Positions 34,508-44,800 of a stretch of DNA of 64,000 nt are shown piece by piece. The notes under the pieces were generated by a model. That model saw only the letters and a program-made list of their open reading frames with translations, had not been told where the DNA came from and ran no database searches. How positions within the stretch are numbered: position 1 is the stretch's first letter; each line of letters starts with the position of its first letter. The translations under genes and the position numbers were made by a program. The stretch spans positions 93,316 through 157,315 of the forward strand of contig DATJUT010000015.1 in NCBI GenBank assembly GCA_035502185.1. The letters run 5' to 3'. Source of the DNA: Gemmatimonadales bacterium. GTDB lineage: Bacteria; Gemmatimonadota; Gemmatimonadetes; Gemmatimonadales; JACORV01.

Positions 34508-36361
34508 ATGCTCCCAACCAATTCTGCCCCCGCCCGCCCCTCCGCCGCGGGCCGGCTGGGCGACTTCACGGCCGACCGGCGGCTGCTCACCCTGACCGCG
34601 TATGCCCTGCTGATCGGCGTGCTGAGCGCCTTCGTGGCGTACGCGCTCGCCTGGCTCATCGGTGCGATCACCAACCTGGTGTACTACCACCGGCTCTCGT
34701 CGGCCCTCGTCTCACCGGCTGCGAACCACCTGGGGTGGTGGGCGCTCCTGGTGCCCGTGGCGGGCGGGCTGGTGGTCGGAGCGATGGCCCGGTTCGGCTC
34801 GGAGAAGATCCGGGGACACGGCATCCCCGAGGCGATGGAGGCCATCCTGATCGGCGAGAGCCGGATGGAGCCGCGGGTCGCCGTGCTGAAGCCGGTGTCG
34901 AGCGCGATCTCGATCGGCACCGGCGGCCCGTTCGGCGCCGAGGGGCCCATCATCATGACGGGAGGGGCGTTCGGCTCCCTGTTCGCGCAGGCGCTCCACC
35001 TCACGGCGGCGGAGCGCAAGACGCTGCTGGTGGCCGGTGCCTCGGGTGGGATGGCCGCCATCTTCGACACGCCGGTGGCGGCCGTCATGATCGCCGTCGA
35101 GCTGCTCCTGTTCGAGTGGAAGCCCCGCAGCTTCATACCGGTGGCGGCGGCCGCGGCCGTGGCTGCGGCCCTCCGGCCGGCGCTGCTGGGGCCGGGTCCC
35201 CTCTTCCCCGTCGTGCCGCACCTGGCGCCCGGTTGGGCCGTGCTCGGCTGGAGCCTCGCGGCCGGCCTCGCGGCCGGCCTCGCGTCGGCCGGGCTCACCG
35301 GCCTCGTGTACGGCTTCGAGGACCTCTTCGGCCGGCTGAAGCTCCACTTCATGTGGTGGCCGGCCATCGGCGGCCTCGCCATCGGACTCGGGGGCCTGCT
35401 GTACCCGCGCGCGCTGGGCGTGGGCTACGACACCATTGGCGACCTGCTCGCCGGGCGCCTGGTGGGCACGTTCCTTCTCGGCCTGCTGGTGACCAAGGCG
35501 CTCATCTGGTCCATCGCCCTCGGCTCGGGGACCTCCGGCGGGGTGCTGGCGCCGCTCCTGATCATGGGCGGCGCGCTCGGCGCGCTGGGGGCCCACTGGC
35601 TCCACGCCCCCGACGCCGGCCTGTGGGCGATGGTCACGATGGCCGCGATGATGGGGGGCACGATGCGCTCGCCCTTCACGGCGCTCGTCTTCGTCCTCGA
35701 GCTGACGCGCGACGCGACGGTGCTCCCCGCCCTGCTGGTCGCGTGCGTCGCCGCCGACGCCGTGACCGTGCTGCTGATGAAGCGCTCGATCCTCACGGAG
35801 AAGGTGGCGCGCCACGGACACCACGTGGCGCGGGAGTACAGCGTGAGCCCGCTCCAGCGGCTGCTGGTGGGCGAGGTCATGGACCGGAGCGCCCCGGCGC
35901 TCGCGGCCGGCAGCACGGTGGCCGACCTCTCGGCGCGGCTCGCCGCGGGCGATCCGGTGCTGGTGCGCCATCACGCCTGGCTGCTGGTGGACCCGTCGGG
36001 CGCTCTGGTGGGCATCCTCACGCGCGGCGACCTGCTGCGGGCCCTGCAGACGCGGGGCGGCGAGGGCCGGCCGGTCGTGGAGTTCGGGACCCGGGACGTC
36101 GAGGTCACCTATCCCGACGAGCTGCTCCAGACGGCGGTGGAGAAGATGGCGGGGCGCCGCGTGGGCCGGCTGCCGGTCGTGAGCCGGGCCGAGCCCGGGC
36201 GGATCGAGGGGTACCTGGGCCGCACCGGGCTCATCGAGGCCTGGGGGCGGCGCCTCCACGAGGAGGAGGTGCGCGAGACCGGCGTGGTGGCGACCAGCTT
36301 CAGGCTGTGGCGCCGCCGGGTGCGGAAGGCCCTGCCCTCTATTGCCCGAACCGCGTCTTGA
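34508..36361 (+). CDS. ClC family chloride channel/transporter with CBS domains
   Basis: 617-aa membrane protein. Helix motifs of ClC proteins are present: GxGIP as GHGIPEAMEAI near residue 113, the GKEGP-type loop as GTGGPFGAEGPIIMTGG near 137-153, and GSGTSGGVLAPLLIMGGALG near 341. The first glutamate motif GAEGP retains the gating glutamate, which suggests an H+/Cl- antiporter or a gated channel. After about residue 455 two CBS domains follow (VGEVMDRSAPALAAGSTVADL, DVEVTYPDELLQTAVEKMAG). Start at ATG 34508, because upstream residues would be read from the repeat. The last 23 bp overlap the convergent cellulase. Confidence 0.95.
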   Translation: MLPTNSAPARPSAAGRLGDFTADRRLLTLTAYALLIGVLSAFVAYALAWLIGAITNLVYYHRLSSALVSPAANHLGWWALLVPVAGGLVVGAMARFGSEKIRGHGIPEAMEAILIGESRMEPRVAVLKPVSSAISIGTGGPFGAEGPIIMTGGAFGSLFAQALHLTAAERKTLLVAGASGGMAAIFDTPVAAVMIAVELLLFEWKPRSFIPVAAAAAVAAALRPALLGPGPLFPVVPHLAPGWAVLGWSLAAGLAAGLASAGLTGLVYGFEDLFGRLKLHFMWWPAIGGLAIGLGGLLYPRALGVGYDTIGDLLAGRLVGTFLLGLLVTKALIWSIALGSGTSGGVLAPLLIMGGALGALGAHWLHAPDAGLWAMVTMAAMMGGTMRSPFTALVFVLELTRDATVLPALLVACVAADAVTVLLMKRSILTEKVARHGHHVAREYSVSPLQRLLVGEVMDRSAPALAAGSTVADLSARLAAGDPVLVRHHAWLLVDPSGALVGILTRGDLLRALQTRGGEGRPVVEFGTRDVEVTYPDELLQTAVEKMAGRRVGRLPVVSRAEPGRIEGYLGRTGLIEAWGRRLHEEEVRETGVVATSFRLWRRRVRKALPSIARTAS

Positions 36362-37394
36362 AGGTCTGGCCGTAGGGCGTCGGCGTTCCGTCGTAGCTCG
36401 AGATCAGGTCGAGCGCCGTGCCCCATACGTCCCACTCCCAGGCGAGGTAGCTGCCCTGCCGCGCGTCCATCCAGTCCATGAGCGCGGTGACGAAGCTGCT
36501 CCCGTAGTCGTCCTCGCCCAGCTCGCCGAGCACCAGCGGCACCTGGACGGCGACCGGTGCCGCGGTGCTGTCCCAGCATGCGAGCGTCGTGCACCAGCTG
36601 AAGTTGTAGATGTGCCAGGACGCGGCCAGGTTGTTCAACGGGTCGGCGGGCCGGTTGGCGAGCCAGTGCGTGAGGCTCGAGGCGTACTGGACGCCGCCCA
36701 GGAGGACGACGTTGGTGGCCCCGCTGGAGCGGACGGCGTCCACCAGCTCCTGCATGCCCGCCGCCTGGTAGCTCATCCCGCGGCAGGTGCCGCCGTCGCG
36801 CCAGCAGCGCCAGGCCTCCGGCGTGTCGGCATTGTTGTCGGGATAGGGCTCGTTGAACAGGTCGAACAGCACGCGGTTGTTGCCCTTGAAGGCGGCCCCC
36901 ACCTCGCGCCAGAACTCGGGGCTGTGATCGCGATCCGGCATCGGGGCCTGCCCCAGTGCCCTGGCGGTGTCGGCGGCGCTCCAGTGCAGATCGAGGACGA
37001 CGTACAGGCCGGCGCGGTTGAGCCGGCCCACCAGGTCGGTGATGGCCTGGCGGTAGGCCGTGCCGCCGTACGCCGCCGGCACGCCGTTGATGCCCAGCCA
37101 GCAGTCCTCGTTGAGCGGCACGCGCACGACGTCCGCATGCCACGACGCGATCGCCTGGACCGCGGTCGAATCGACCGGCCCGTCGAAGATGCCCCAGCCC
37201 TGCGCGCACGCGTATTCCGCGCCGGACCGGTTCACCCCGCGCAGGCGCACGGGCCGGCCTGCCGAATCCACCAGGGCGTTGCCCTGGACGTGCAGGGTCG
37301 CCCCGGCCGGCGGCGGCGAGCCGGCGCCGGTGCTGGAGCGATCGCTGCACGCCGCCAGGGCGGCGGCCATCAGGAAGACGCGTGGAATCCACAT
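36339..37394 (-). CDS. GH5-type cellulase, lipoprotein
   Basis: 351-aa glycoside hydrolase of family 5 (endoglucanase-like). The signal MWIPRVFLMAAALAAC has a lipobox (LAAC), predicting an envelope-anchored enzyme. The TIM-barrel motifs are RLRGVNRSGAEYAC, ADVVRVPLNEDCW, LYVVLDLHW, acid/base Glu in RVLFDLFNEPYPDN and the nucleophile in PLVLGELGEDDYG, then WEWDVWG. ATG 37394 has GAGAGG upstream; longer starts up to 37430 lack signal character. It probably degrades beta-1,4-glucans from plant debris. Confidence 0.92.
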   Translation of the reverse strand: MWIPRVFLMAAALAACSDRSSTGAGSPPPAGATLHVQGNALVDSAGRPVRLRGVNRSGAEYACAQGWGIFDGPVDSTAVQAIASWHADVVRVPLNEDCWLGINGVPAAYGGTAYRQAITDLVGRLNRAGLYVVLDLHWSAADTARALGQAPMPDRDHSPEFWREVGAAFKGNNRVLFDLFNEPYPDNNADTPEAWRCWRDGGTCRGMSYQAAGMQELVDAVRSSGATNVVLLGGVQYASSLTHWLANRPADPLNNLAASWHIYNFSWCTTLACWDSTAAPVAVQVPLVLGELGEDDYGSSFVTALMDWMDARQGSYLAWEWDVWGTALDLISSYDGTPTPYGQTFKTRFGQ

Positions 37395-37646
37395 GCGAGC
37401 CATCCTCTCGGGCAACATACCCGTACCCATCGGCGACCCGCCACGGCTTCACCGTGCCCGCCGCACGGCGGCCAGGTGCGCCGCCGGGAGCGGCGGGGCC
37501 CACGCAGTGAAGACCGCAGCGGGCGGGCTTCCGTTACGGACCGCTCTCGCCCCGACGCCGTCGCCGGGCAGGCCCGGGCCGGCCGCCCCTGCCGACCGCC
37601 GGCCCGGAGGCTATTGTTGAAGCCGCGCCTTCCAGAGAGGTTGCCG

Positions 37647-38903
37647 ATGACCGCACGCCCGTCCCGCACGCCCCGCGCGGGGCGCCCCCTCGTCGCCACC
37701 TGCGCGGCCTGCCTGATCGGCGTCGCGGGCTGGCACCGCGGCGTCGCGCAGGCCGTGCCCGAGCGCGGCGGCCTCACGATCCGCCTGACGGTGCCCGCCG
37801 CCACGCCGGCGGAGTCCGGCGTCTACGTGGCCGGCAGCTTCAACGACTGGAACCCTGCCGCGCCGGGCTACCGGCTCGCCCCGCACGACGGCGGGTACGC
37901 GATCACGTTGCCCGACTCCGTCCGGGGGCCGCTGGAGTTCAAGTTCACCCTCGGCTCGTGGGAGACGGTCGAGTTGACCGCGTCGGGCGGCGACGTACCC
38001 AACCGCACGCTCACCGTGCCCCCGACGGGCGCCGTCACCTACACCGGCTCCGTGGCGGCCTGGCGAACGGGGCCCGCCGCGCCTCGCGCCCACACCGCCT
38101 CCGCGTCGGTCGCCGTTCTCGACACCGCGTTCGCGATCCCGCAGCTCGGGCGCTCGCGGCGCGTGTGGCTCTACCTGCCGCCGAACTACGCAGCGTCGGG
38201 CAGGCGGTATCCCGTGCTCTACCTGCAGGACGGGCAGAACGTGTTCGACGCCGCCACCAGCTACGCCGGCGAATGGGGGGTGGACGAGACCCTGGACAGC
38301 CTGCATGCGGCCGGGGACCCGGGCGTCATCGTGGTCGCGGTGGACAACGGCGGCGACCACCGGATGAACGAGTACCAGCCGTGGCCGAGCGCGAGCGGCC
38401 GCTTTGGCGGCGGCGAGGGCTCCGCTTACGTGGAGTTCCTCGCCCGGACGCTGAAGCCGTACGTCGACGCCCACTACCGGACGCGCCCCGACCGCGTCAG
38501 CACCGGCATCGGGGGCTCGAGCCTGGGCGGGCTCATCTCCTTCTACGCCGCCCTCAGGTACCCGGACGTATTCGGGCGCGTGATGGCGTTCTCCACGCCG
38601 TTCTTCCTCAACCCGCAGCTGTTCGGGCTCGCGCGCGCCCTCCACGCGCGCCGGCCGGCGACCCGGTTCTACTTCGACACCGGGCTGAACGAGGGCGCGT
38701 CGGCGGTGGGAATCCCCGAGCGCGCGATGGCGCGATCCCAGGAGGCCATCGTGGACTCGCTCGCCGCCGCGGGGATCGACACCGTCGCGGACGTGCGCTC
38801 CCGGCTGCCGGCGGACGGCGCGCACGCCGAGTGGTTCTGGCGCCGGGAGTTCCCGGCGGCGTACACCTGGTTGTTCGCCGGCGCCGGCCGCAGCCCGCGT
38901 TGA
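37647..38903 (+). CDS. Secreted esterase with CBM48-like N-domain
   Basis: 418 aa with a signal peptide (CAACLIGVAGWHRGVAQA). Residues about 48-140 form a carbohydrate-binding module 48/AMPK-like Ig fold (GVYVAGSFNDWNPAAPGYRL, LEFKFTLGSWETVE). Residues about 165-410 are an alpha/beta hydrolase of the esterase D/enterochelin esterase type (RRVWLYLPPNY, YPVLYLQDGQNVFD) with nucleophile Ser in GIGGSSLGGL and the final His probably in DGAHAEWFW. Candidate roles are feruloyl or acetyl-xylan esterase; it is divergent from the cellulase, consistent with plant polysaccharide use. AGAGAGG precedes ATG. Confidence 0.88.
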   Translation: MTARPSRTPRAGRPLVATCAACLIGVAGWHRGVAQAVPERGGLTIRLTVPAATPAESGVYVAGSFNDWNPAAPGYRLAPHDGGYAITLPDSVRGPLEFKFTLGSWETVELTASGGDVPNRTLTVPPTGAVTYTGSVAAWRTGPAAPRAHTASASVAVLDTAFAIPQLGRSRRVWLYLPPNYAASGRRYPVLYLQDGQNVFDAATSYAGEWGVDETLDSLHAAGDPGVIVVAVDNGGDHRMNEYQPWPSASGRFGGGEGSAYVEFLARTLKPYVDAHYRTRPDRVSTGIGGSSLGGLISFYAALRYPDVFGRVMAFSTPFFLNPQLFGLARALHARRPATRFYFDTGLNEGASAVGIPERAMARSQEAIVDSLAAAGIDTVADVRSRLPADGAHAEWFWRREFPAAYTWLFAGAGRSPR

Positions 38904-38970
38904 GCGACGCCGCCGGCCGCGGGACGCGGCCCGCGCCGTCCCGCCTCCCCCCGATCCCACGGAGCCGCCC

Positions 38971-39240
38971 ATGGCGATCTCGCTCGCTCCCGACGTGACG
39001 AAGCAGGCGGTCGCGTCCATCCGTCGGTTCTTCGCCGAGAGTTGGGGCCAGGAGGTCGGCGACCTCAAGGCGGGCCTGCTGCTCGACTACTTCGTGAGGG
39101 AGATCGCGCCCTGCGTGTACAATCGGGCGATCGCCGACGCGCAGGTGTACCTGCGGGATCGCGTGGCGGATCTCGAGGGAGCCTGCTGGGAAAGGGAGTT
39201 CGGCTACTGGCCTCCGCCCTCGCAGCGGGCCGGCCGCTAG
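38971..39240 (+). CDS. DUF2164 family protein
   Basis: 89 aa. The sequence matches the DUF2164 pattern: ISLAPDVTKQAVASIRRFF, ELGDLKAGLLLDYF-like stretch (VGDLKAGLLLDYFVREIAP) and YNRAIADAQVYL. Function unknown; mostly helical and soluble. ATG 38971 begins the conserved region. It stands between the esterase and the SDR gene with 67 and 80 bp gaps. Confidence 0.9.
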   Translation: MAISLAPDVTKQAVASIRRFFAESWGQEVGDLKAGLLLDYFVREIAPCVYNRAIADAQVYLRDRVADLEGACWEREFGYWPPPSQRAGR

Positions 39241-39320
39241 CCCCGACATCGCCCGCGCCGGGCGGCGGCGGCGCCGCCGGACCCGGCCTCGAGACCCGTC
39301 ACACCGCGTGAGGAGGAGCC

Positions 39321-40055
39321 GTGCCAGGAAAGCTGCGGGACCAGGTCGCTCTCGTTACCGGCGCCAGCTCCGGCATCGGCCGGGCGTGCGCCCGCGCGCT
39401 GGCGGGCGAGGGGGCCGCGCTGGTGCTCACGGCCCGGCGGCGCGAGCGTCTCGATGCGCTGAAGCGGGAGCTGGACTCGGCTGGCGGCCGCGCCGTGCTG
39501 CTCGCCGGTGACGCGCGGGAGGAGAGCACCGCCCTCGGCGCGGTGAAGGCGGCGACCGACGTCTTCGGGCGGCTCGACATCCTGATCAACAACGCCGGCG
39601 TCGGGAACTACAAGAACCTGGTGGACACCAGCGCCGCGGAGTACGACGAGCTGATGGACAGCAACGTCCGCTCGACCTTCCTGTTCACGCGCCACGCGGT
39701 GCCGGTGATGCTGCGGCAGAAGGCCGGCACGATCCTGATGATCTCGTCGATGGCGGGCGTCTACGGCTTCGGCGGCGAAGCCGTCTACTGCATGAGCAAG
39801 TTCGCGCAGGTCGGCTTCGCCCAGGCACTCGACCGCGAGCTGCGCGGCAGCGGGATCAAGGTCGGCGCGATCTGTCCGGGCGGGGTCAAGACCGAGTTCG
39901 CGCTCGGCAAGGGCCGCACCGAGCAGTCCGTGGCGGCGTCCGACATGCTCGACCCGGAGGACGTGGCCGGCGTCGTGCTCCTCGCCTGCACCCAGTCGCC
40001 GCGCTCGCGGATCATCGAGGTGCAGCTGCGGACGATGGGGGAAGCCCTGGCGTAG
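39321..40055 (+). CDS. Short-chain dehydrogenase/reductase (SDR)
   Basis: 244-aa classical SDR using NAD(P)H. Cofactor motif TGASSGIG (residues 14-21), NNAG in LDILINNAGVG, catalytic Ser in MISSMAG and the YxxxK motif in YCMSKFAQ. ARRRERLD after strand 2 carries arginines, which favours NADPH. GTG 39321 is preceded by GAGGAG at good spacing. The substrate is unknown; the closest general type is 3-oxoacyl-reductase-like or YdfG-like SDRs. Confidence 0.92.
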   Translation: MPGKLRDQVALVTGASSGIGRACARALAGEGAALVLTARRRERLDALKRELDSAGGRAVLLAGDAREESTALGAVKAATDVFGRLDILINNAGVGNYKNLVDTSAAEYDELMDSNVRSTFLFTRHAVPVMLRQKAGTILMISSMAGVYGFGGEAVYCMSKFAQVGFAQALDRELRGSGIKVGAICPGGVKTEFALGKGRTEQSVAASDMLDPEDVAGVVLLACTQSPRSRIIEVQLRTMGEALA

Positions 40056-40066
40056 GCTCCCACGCT

Positions 40067-40096
40067 CGGGTCGCCCGCAGACCGCGGTGCGACCCG
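40067..40096. terminator. Inverted repeat between convergent genes
   Basis: CGGGTCGC (40067-40074) and GCGACCCG (40089-40096) form a perfect 8-bp stem around 14 bases, lying between the SDR stop and the galactosidase-like gene stop. No T-run follows, so a terminator role is tentative. Confidence 0.35.
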
Positions 40097-40117
40097 AGGC
40101 TGGAGCGGCCCGCACGC

Positions 40118-41827
40118 TCAGCCGACTTCCGTCACCCCGTCCGGCCCGGCCCAGTCGTAGGCGCGTTCAGCGTTGCGGAGGCGCCATCGCCTCGGCCAGG
40201 TCGTCTCCAGCCAGTCCTCGGGCTCGCCGAGCGGCTGCGGCCGCGCCGCCAGCGCGAAGGCCGCGCGGAGATCGCGCCGCTGCACGGCGCCGAGCGCGTC
40301 GGGCGCGAGCGACGCAAACAGCATCGTCCCGCTCCTCGCGACCAGGTCAAGCCACTGGCGGTTCTGCACCCAGGGAATGGCCGTGGTGACGCCAACGCAA
40401 TCCGGATCGGCGGCGTAGAACGCACCGTGCTGCGCAGCACGATACCCGAGGGCGTTGACACCCATCCTCGGAACCCGGTTCCATTCGGTGCCGCTCGTGT
40501 CGTCGCCGATGCGGCACATGTCGAAGATCCCCGCAGAGAGATGACTCACCGTGTTGCAGCCGAGGACGAGCGCGTCGCCCGCCGCGGCACGGATCGCCCG
40601 GTACAATCCGTCGACGACCTCGGCCGTCGTCCGCCCGGCGCCGGTCGCAAAGGTCCAGCTCCCTCCGGTGAGCGCGGCACCCATCTGGAAGCCCCAGCGC
40701 CCGAATACGTCGAACGTGGAGTAGTCGTGCTTGATCAGGGCGAAGCCCCAGTCGCGCAGGCGGCCGATGTCGGCGGCGACCTTCTCGAGCACCTCCGGCA
40801 CGGTGGGGTCGAGCACGCCACGCTCGCGCGGAAGGCGCCAGGCGTCGGGCGCATCCGCGGGCGCCAGGAGCGGCCGGATCCAGATGCCGGGGACGGCGCC
40901 CGTCCGGCGGACCTCGGCGGCGAGGCCGGGCAGGTCGGGAAACCGCTCGTTGCCATGGTCCCAGATCCCGGCGGCCGGACTCCGTTCGGCGTGCTCGGGC
41001 TGCCAGCCGTCGTCGATCACCGCGAACGGCCGGTTCGCGTCCGCGGGCGAGAGGTCCACGACATGCTGCGCGTCGGCGAGGACGCTCGCCGCACTGTTCT
41101 TCCCGTACGCCCAGTACCAGTCGTTGGTGCCGTAGACCGGGTGGGGCGGCAGCCTCGGGGCGGGACACAGCTGCCGGCAGAGCGCGCGGAGGGCTGCGAA
41201 CGCACCCTCACCTGGGCGGCCGGGGCGGCAGACGACCTCGCACGCCGTGAGGGTACGCTCGCCCAGCTCCACCCCCCTGGAGCCGCTCCGAACGTCCGCC
41301 CAGAGGCTGATGCCCCCGGGATCCACCTGCCAGAAGCAGAACGCGCTGGCGCCGGTGCGGACGCCGTACCCGTGCGTGCGCCTGCCGTCCCACGCGGCCA
41401 CGTACCACGGCATCACCCGGTCGGGGACGAAGCCGCGCCATTCCAGATCGCCGTAGCCTCGCTCCCACGCGTCACCCAGCAGCAGACGCGTGCCGTCCAG
41501 CCGGCCGCGCCATCGGAGGTGGAGGCGTCGGACGGCCACCGAGGGGGCCGCCAGCGTCACCCGCAGCGCATCCGGCAGCTCGGCGACCGATACGGCGACA
41601 CCGGCACCCTCCCATCGGCCGCCGCCGGCGGCGCCCAAGGGCGCGTAGGCGGCGGCGGTCTGGACGGAGACGGCGTCCGGCTGGCGATGAAGGTCGAGGA
41701 AGGTGTCGGACGGCGGCGGCGCGGCCGCAGTCCCGGCGCCGCGAGGCTCCGTGACCGGGCCCGCGGGCAGCGACAGGCCGATGGCGGCGAGTGCGCCTCG
41801 CTCTAAGAACTGCCGGCGCGACGGCAT
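40118..41827 (-). CDS. Tat-exported alpha-galactosidase-like glycoside hydrolase
   Basis: 569 aa. The N-terminus MPSRRQFLERGALAAIGLSL is a twin-arginine signal, so the enzyme is folded before export. A beta-sandwich N-domain (about 50-220) precedes a TIM barrel of glycoside hydrolase clan D: VYGTNDWYWAYGKN, PFAVIDDGWQPE, the likely nucleophile Asp in FALIKHDYSTFD and the acid/base Asp in CRIGDDTSGTEW. This resembles GH36/GH27 alpha-galactosidases. ATG 41827 has GGAGCG five bases upstream; ATG 41842 in frame is less likely. It probably trims galactosides, in line with the cellulase and esterase nearby. Confidence 0.85.
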   Translation of the reverse strand: MPSRRQFLERGALAAIGLSLPAGPVTEPRGAGTAAAPPPSDTFLDLHRQPDAVSVQTAAAYAPLGAAGGGRWEGAGVAVSVAELPDALRVTLAAPSVAVRRLHLRWRGRLDGTRLLLGDAWERGYGDLEWRGFVPDRVMPWYVAAWDGRRTHGYGVRTGASAFCFWQVDPGGISLWADVRSGSRGVELGERTLTACEVVCRPGRPGEGAFAALRALCRQLCPAPRLPPHPVYGTNDWYWAYGKNSAASVLADAQHVVDLSPADANRPFAVIDDGWQPEHAERSPAAGIWDHGNERFPDLPGLAAEVRRTGAVPGIWIRPLLAPADAPDAWRLPRERGVLDPTVPEVLEKVAADIGRLRDWGFALIKHDYSTFDVFGRWGFQMGAALTGGSWTFATGAGRTTAEVVDGLYRAIRAAAGDALVLGCNTVSHLSAGIFDMCRIGDDTSGTEWNRVPRMGVNALGYRAAQHGAFYAADPDCVGVTTAIPWVQNRQWLDLVARSGTMLFASLAPDALGAVQRRDLRAAFALAARPQPLGEPEDWLETTWPRRWRLRNAERAYDWAGPDGVTEVG

Positions 41828-41864
41828 GCTGCGCTCCAACATAGCGCCGCCGGCCGCTGGCCGC

Positions 41865-44800
41865 TCACGTCGTCGTCCGGCGTGGCGGCACGTAGTCCCC
41901 GCCCCGGATCGCCACCACCAGCGTCGGCACGAGGAACAGCGTGATCGGCGTCGAGACGGCCAGCCCGCCGATGACCGCGAGCGCCAGCGGCTGCTGCATT
42001 TCGCTGCCCGCCCCCAGCGCCAGCGCCAGAGGGAACAGCCCGAACAGGGTGCACAGCGTCGTCATCAGGATCGGCCGCAGCCGGACGCGGGCGGCGTCGA
42101 TGATGGCGCGCTCGAGCGGCAGCCCGTCCAGCAGCCCGCGCCGGCGGGTGAAGTCCAGCAGGATGATGCCGTTCTTGACGATCAGCCCCACCAGCAGGAT
42201 CAGACCCATGAACGACGACACGTTGAGCGCCGTGCCCGTCCCCAGCAGCATCCCGATGGCGCCGATGAACGAGACCGGCGCCGCGAGCGCGATCACCAGG
42301 GGCTCCACGAACGATTCGAACTGCAGCACCATCACGGCCACGACGCTCACCGCCGCGATGCCGAGCACCATCAGCATCGCGCGGAACGCATCCTGCTGGC
42401 TGGCGTACTGCCCCCCGAACTCGATGCGGAGCCCGCCCGGCGGCCCCTGGGCGGCGAGCACGGCCCGCACGTCGTGCATGATCTGGCCCAGCGACCGGCC
42501 GCTGACGTCGGCCGTCATGGCGATCATCTGCTGCTGGTTCTCGCGGTCCAGCTCGGCACGGGAGGTGAGCGGCCGCAGCGTGGCCACCGCGGCGAGCGGC
42601 GCCGAGCGGCCGCGGGCGCCCGCGGCCACCGGGATCGTGCCCAGCTTCAGGGCATCGAAGCGCACGGAGTCGGGCGCCCGCGCCCGGACGTTGATGGCCC
42701 GGTCGTCGGTGCGTACCTGGCCCGCGTTCACCCCCAGGAGCGCGCCGCTCACCGCGTCGCCCACCTGCGCCGGGGTGAGCCCGAGGCGGCCCGCCTCCGC
42801 GCCGTCCACCCGCATCATCATCTCGGCGCTCGGGAAGCTGACGCCGTCGTAGAGGTCCTCGATCCCGTCCACCTTGGACAGGGCGGGGGCCAGCCGGCGC
42901 GCGTAGGCCTCGAGCGAGTCGAGGTTCGAGCCGAACAGCTTCAGCTCGATCGGCTTGGCGCCGCCCGCGAGGTCGTTGATCACGTCGGAGAGGATCTGGA
43001 CGAACTCGATGTGGAGCGTCGGCACCGCGGCGTTCACCTGGTCCCGCACCGTATCCATCACCTGGAAGATCGACCGGCTCCGCTCGCTCCGGCGCTTGAG
43101 ACGCACCACCACGTCGCCCGTGTTCTGGAGCGTGGCGAACAGCCCCAGCTCGGCCCCGGTGCGCCGCGAGGTGCCCGTGACCTCCGGCGTGCGCGCGAGG
43201 ATGCTCTCGACCAGCCGCAGCTCGCGATCGGTCTCCGCGAGCGCCGTGCCGCCGGGCGTCCAGTAGTCGAGCACGAACGCGCCCTCGTCCATGTCCGGCA
43301 GGAACCCGCTGCCCACGTACCGCTGCGCCGCGACGCCGGCCACGATCAGCACGCCGGCCCCGGCGAGCATCCGGCGCGGGTGGTGCAGTACCGCGCCCAG
43401 CGCCCGCACGTACCGGTCGCCGAGGCCGTCGAGGCCCCGCGCCACCAGCCCGACGGCCGCGAGCCCTCCCTGCCGCGCGCCGCCGGCCTCCTCGCCCACC
43501 GGCGTCTCGCGCGCGGCCAGGAACTGGTCCGCCAGCAGCGGGATGATGGTGAGCGCGAGCAACAGCGAGATCAGCACCGCGATGGTGAGCGTCAGCGACA
43601 GCGCCGCGAAGAACTGGCCCACCACGCCCTGCAGCAGCCCGAGGGGCAGGAACACCACCACGGTCGTGATCGTGGACGTCGTCACCGGCCAGATCAGCTC
43701 CTGGACCGCCTCGCGGATGGCGGCCCGCCGGTCGTCGACCAGTGCGAGGTGCCGGGCGATGTTCTCCGTGATCACCACCGCGTCGTCGATCACCAGGCCG
43801 ATGGCGATCGCCATCGCCCCCAGCGTCATCAGGTTGAACGTCTGCCCGAGCAGGTTCATCACGAACACGGTGATGATGAGCGTGAGCGGGATCGAGGTGG
43901 CGCTCACGGCCGTGATCCGCCCGTGCCGCAGGAACGCGAGCAGGATCACGACCGCCAGCGCGGCGCCGATGAGCATCGCGTCCCGCACCGACTTCACCGC
44001 GTCCCGCACCAGCTCGGCCTGGTCGTAGACCACCTTGTAGTGCACGCCCGGGGGCAGCGTCGGCGCGAGCGCCGCCATCGCCCGGGCGACGCTGTCGGCC
44101 AGCTCGAGCGTGTTGCCGCCCACCTGGCGCGTGATGTTGAGCAGCGCGGCGGGCCGCCCGTCGCCGGCGATGACCCGGACGTGGTCCTCGGTGCCCAGGC
44201 TCACCGTGGCGACGTCCCGCACCCGCAGGCCGCCGCCGATCGCGACGCTGCCCACGTCCTCGGGCGTGTGCGCCTCCTGGTCGGTCACGATCAGGTACTG
44301 GCGGTAGTCCTTGGCGATCCGGCCCACCGCCTCGGGGGTGATGGCCTGGCGGATGTCGGCGGCCAGCTGGTCGTACGTGATCCCGAGCGAGGCGAGCCGC
44401 GCGGGGTCCGCCACGACCTCGAGCTCCCGCACGTCGGTGCCCTGCACGTCGACGCGGCCCACGCCCGGCACGCGGGAGAGGACCGGCTTGATCTCGTACA
44501 GCGCGATGTCGTTGAGGGTCGCGGGATCGCCGCCCTCGAGATTGTAGGACAGCACCGGGAACAGCGACGGGGTGAGCCGCTCGACCCGGATGTCCAGCCC
44601 GGCCGGAAGATCCGACGCGACCTGGCTGATGCGCGCCTGCACCAGCTGCAGCGCGTAGATCATGTCCGTCCGGGGCGCGAACCACATCGAGATCTCGCTC
44701 GCGCCGCGGATCGACTTCGAGCGCACGCGCAGCACCCCCGGCACCACGCTCACCGCCTCCTCGATGGGCCGCGTGATGCTGAACACCACCTGGCGCGCGC

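Noticed and set aside
36342-37646. Long plus-strand coding region upstream of the esterase
   Set aside because: It is antisense to the GH5 cellulase, rich in Arg/His/Pro as expected of a shadow frame in high-GC DNA, and a signal peptide starts at 37647.
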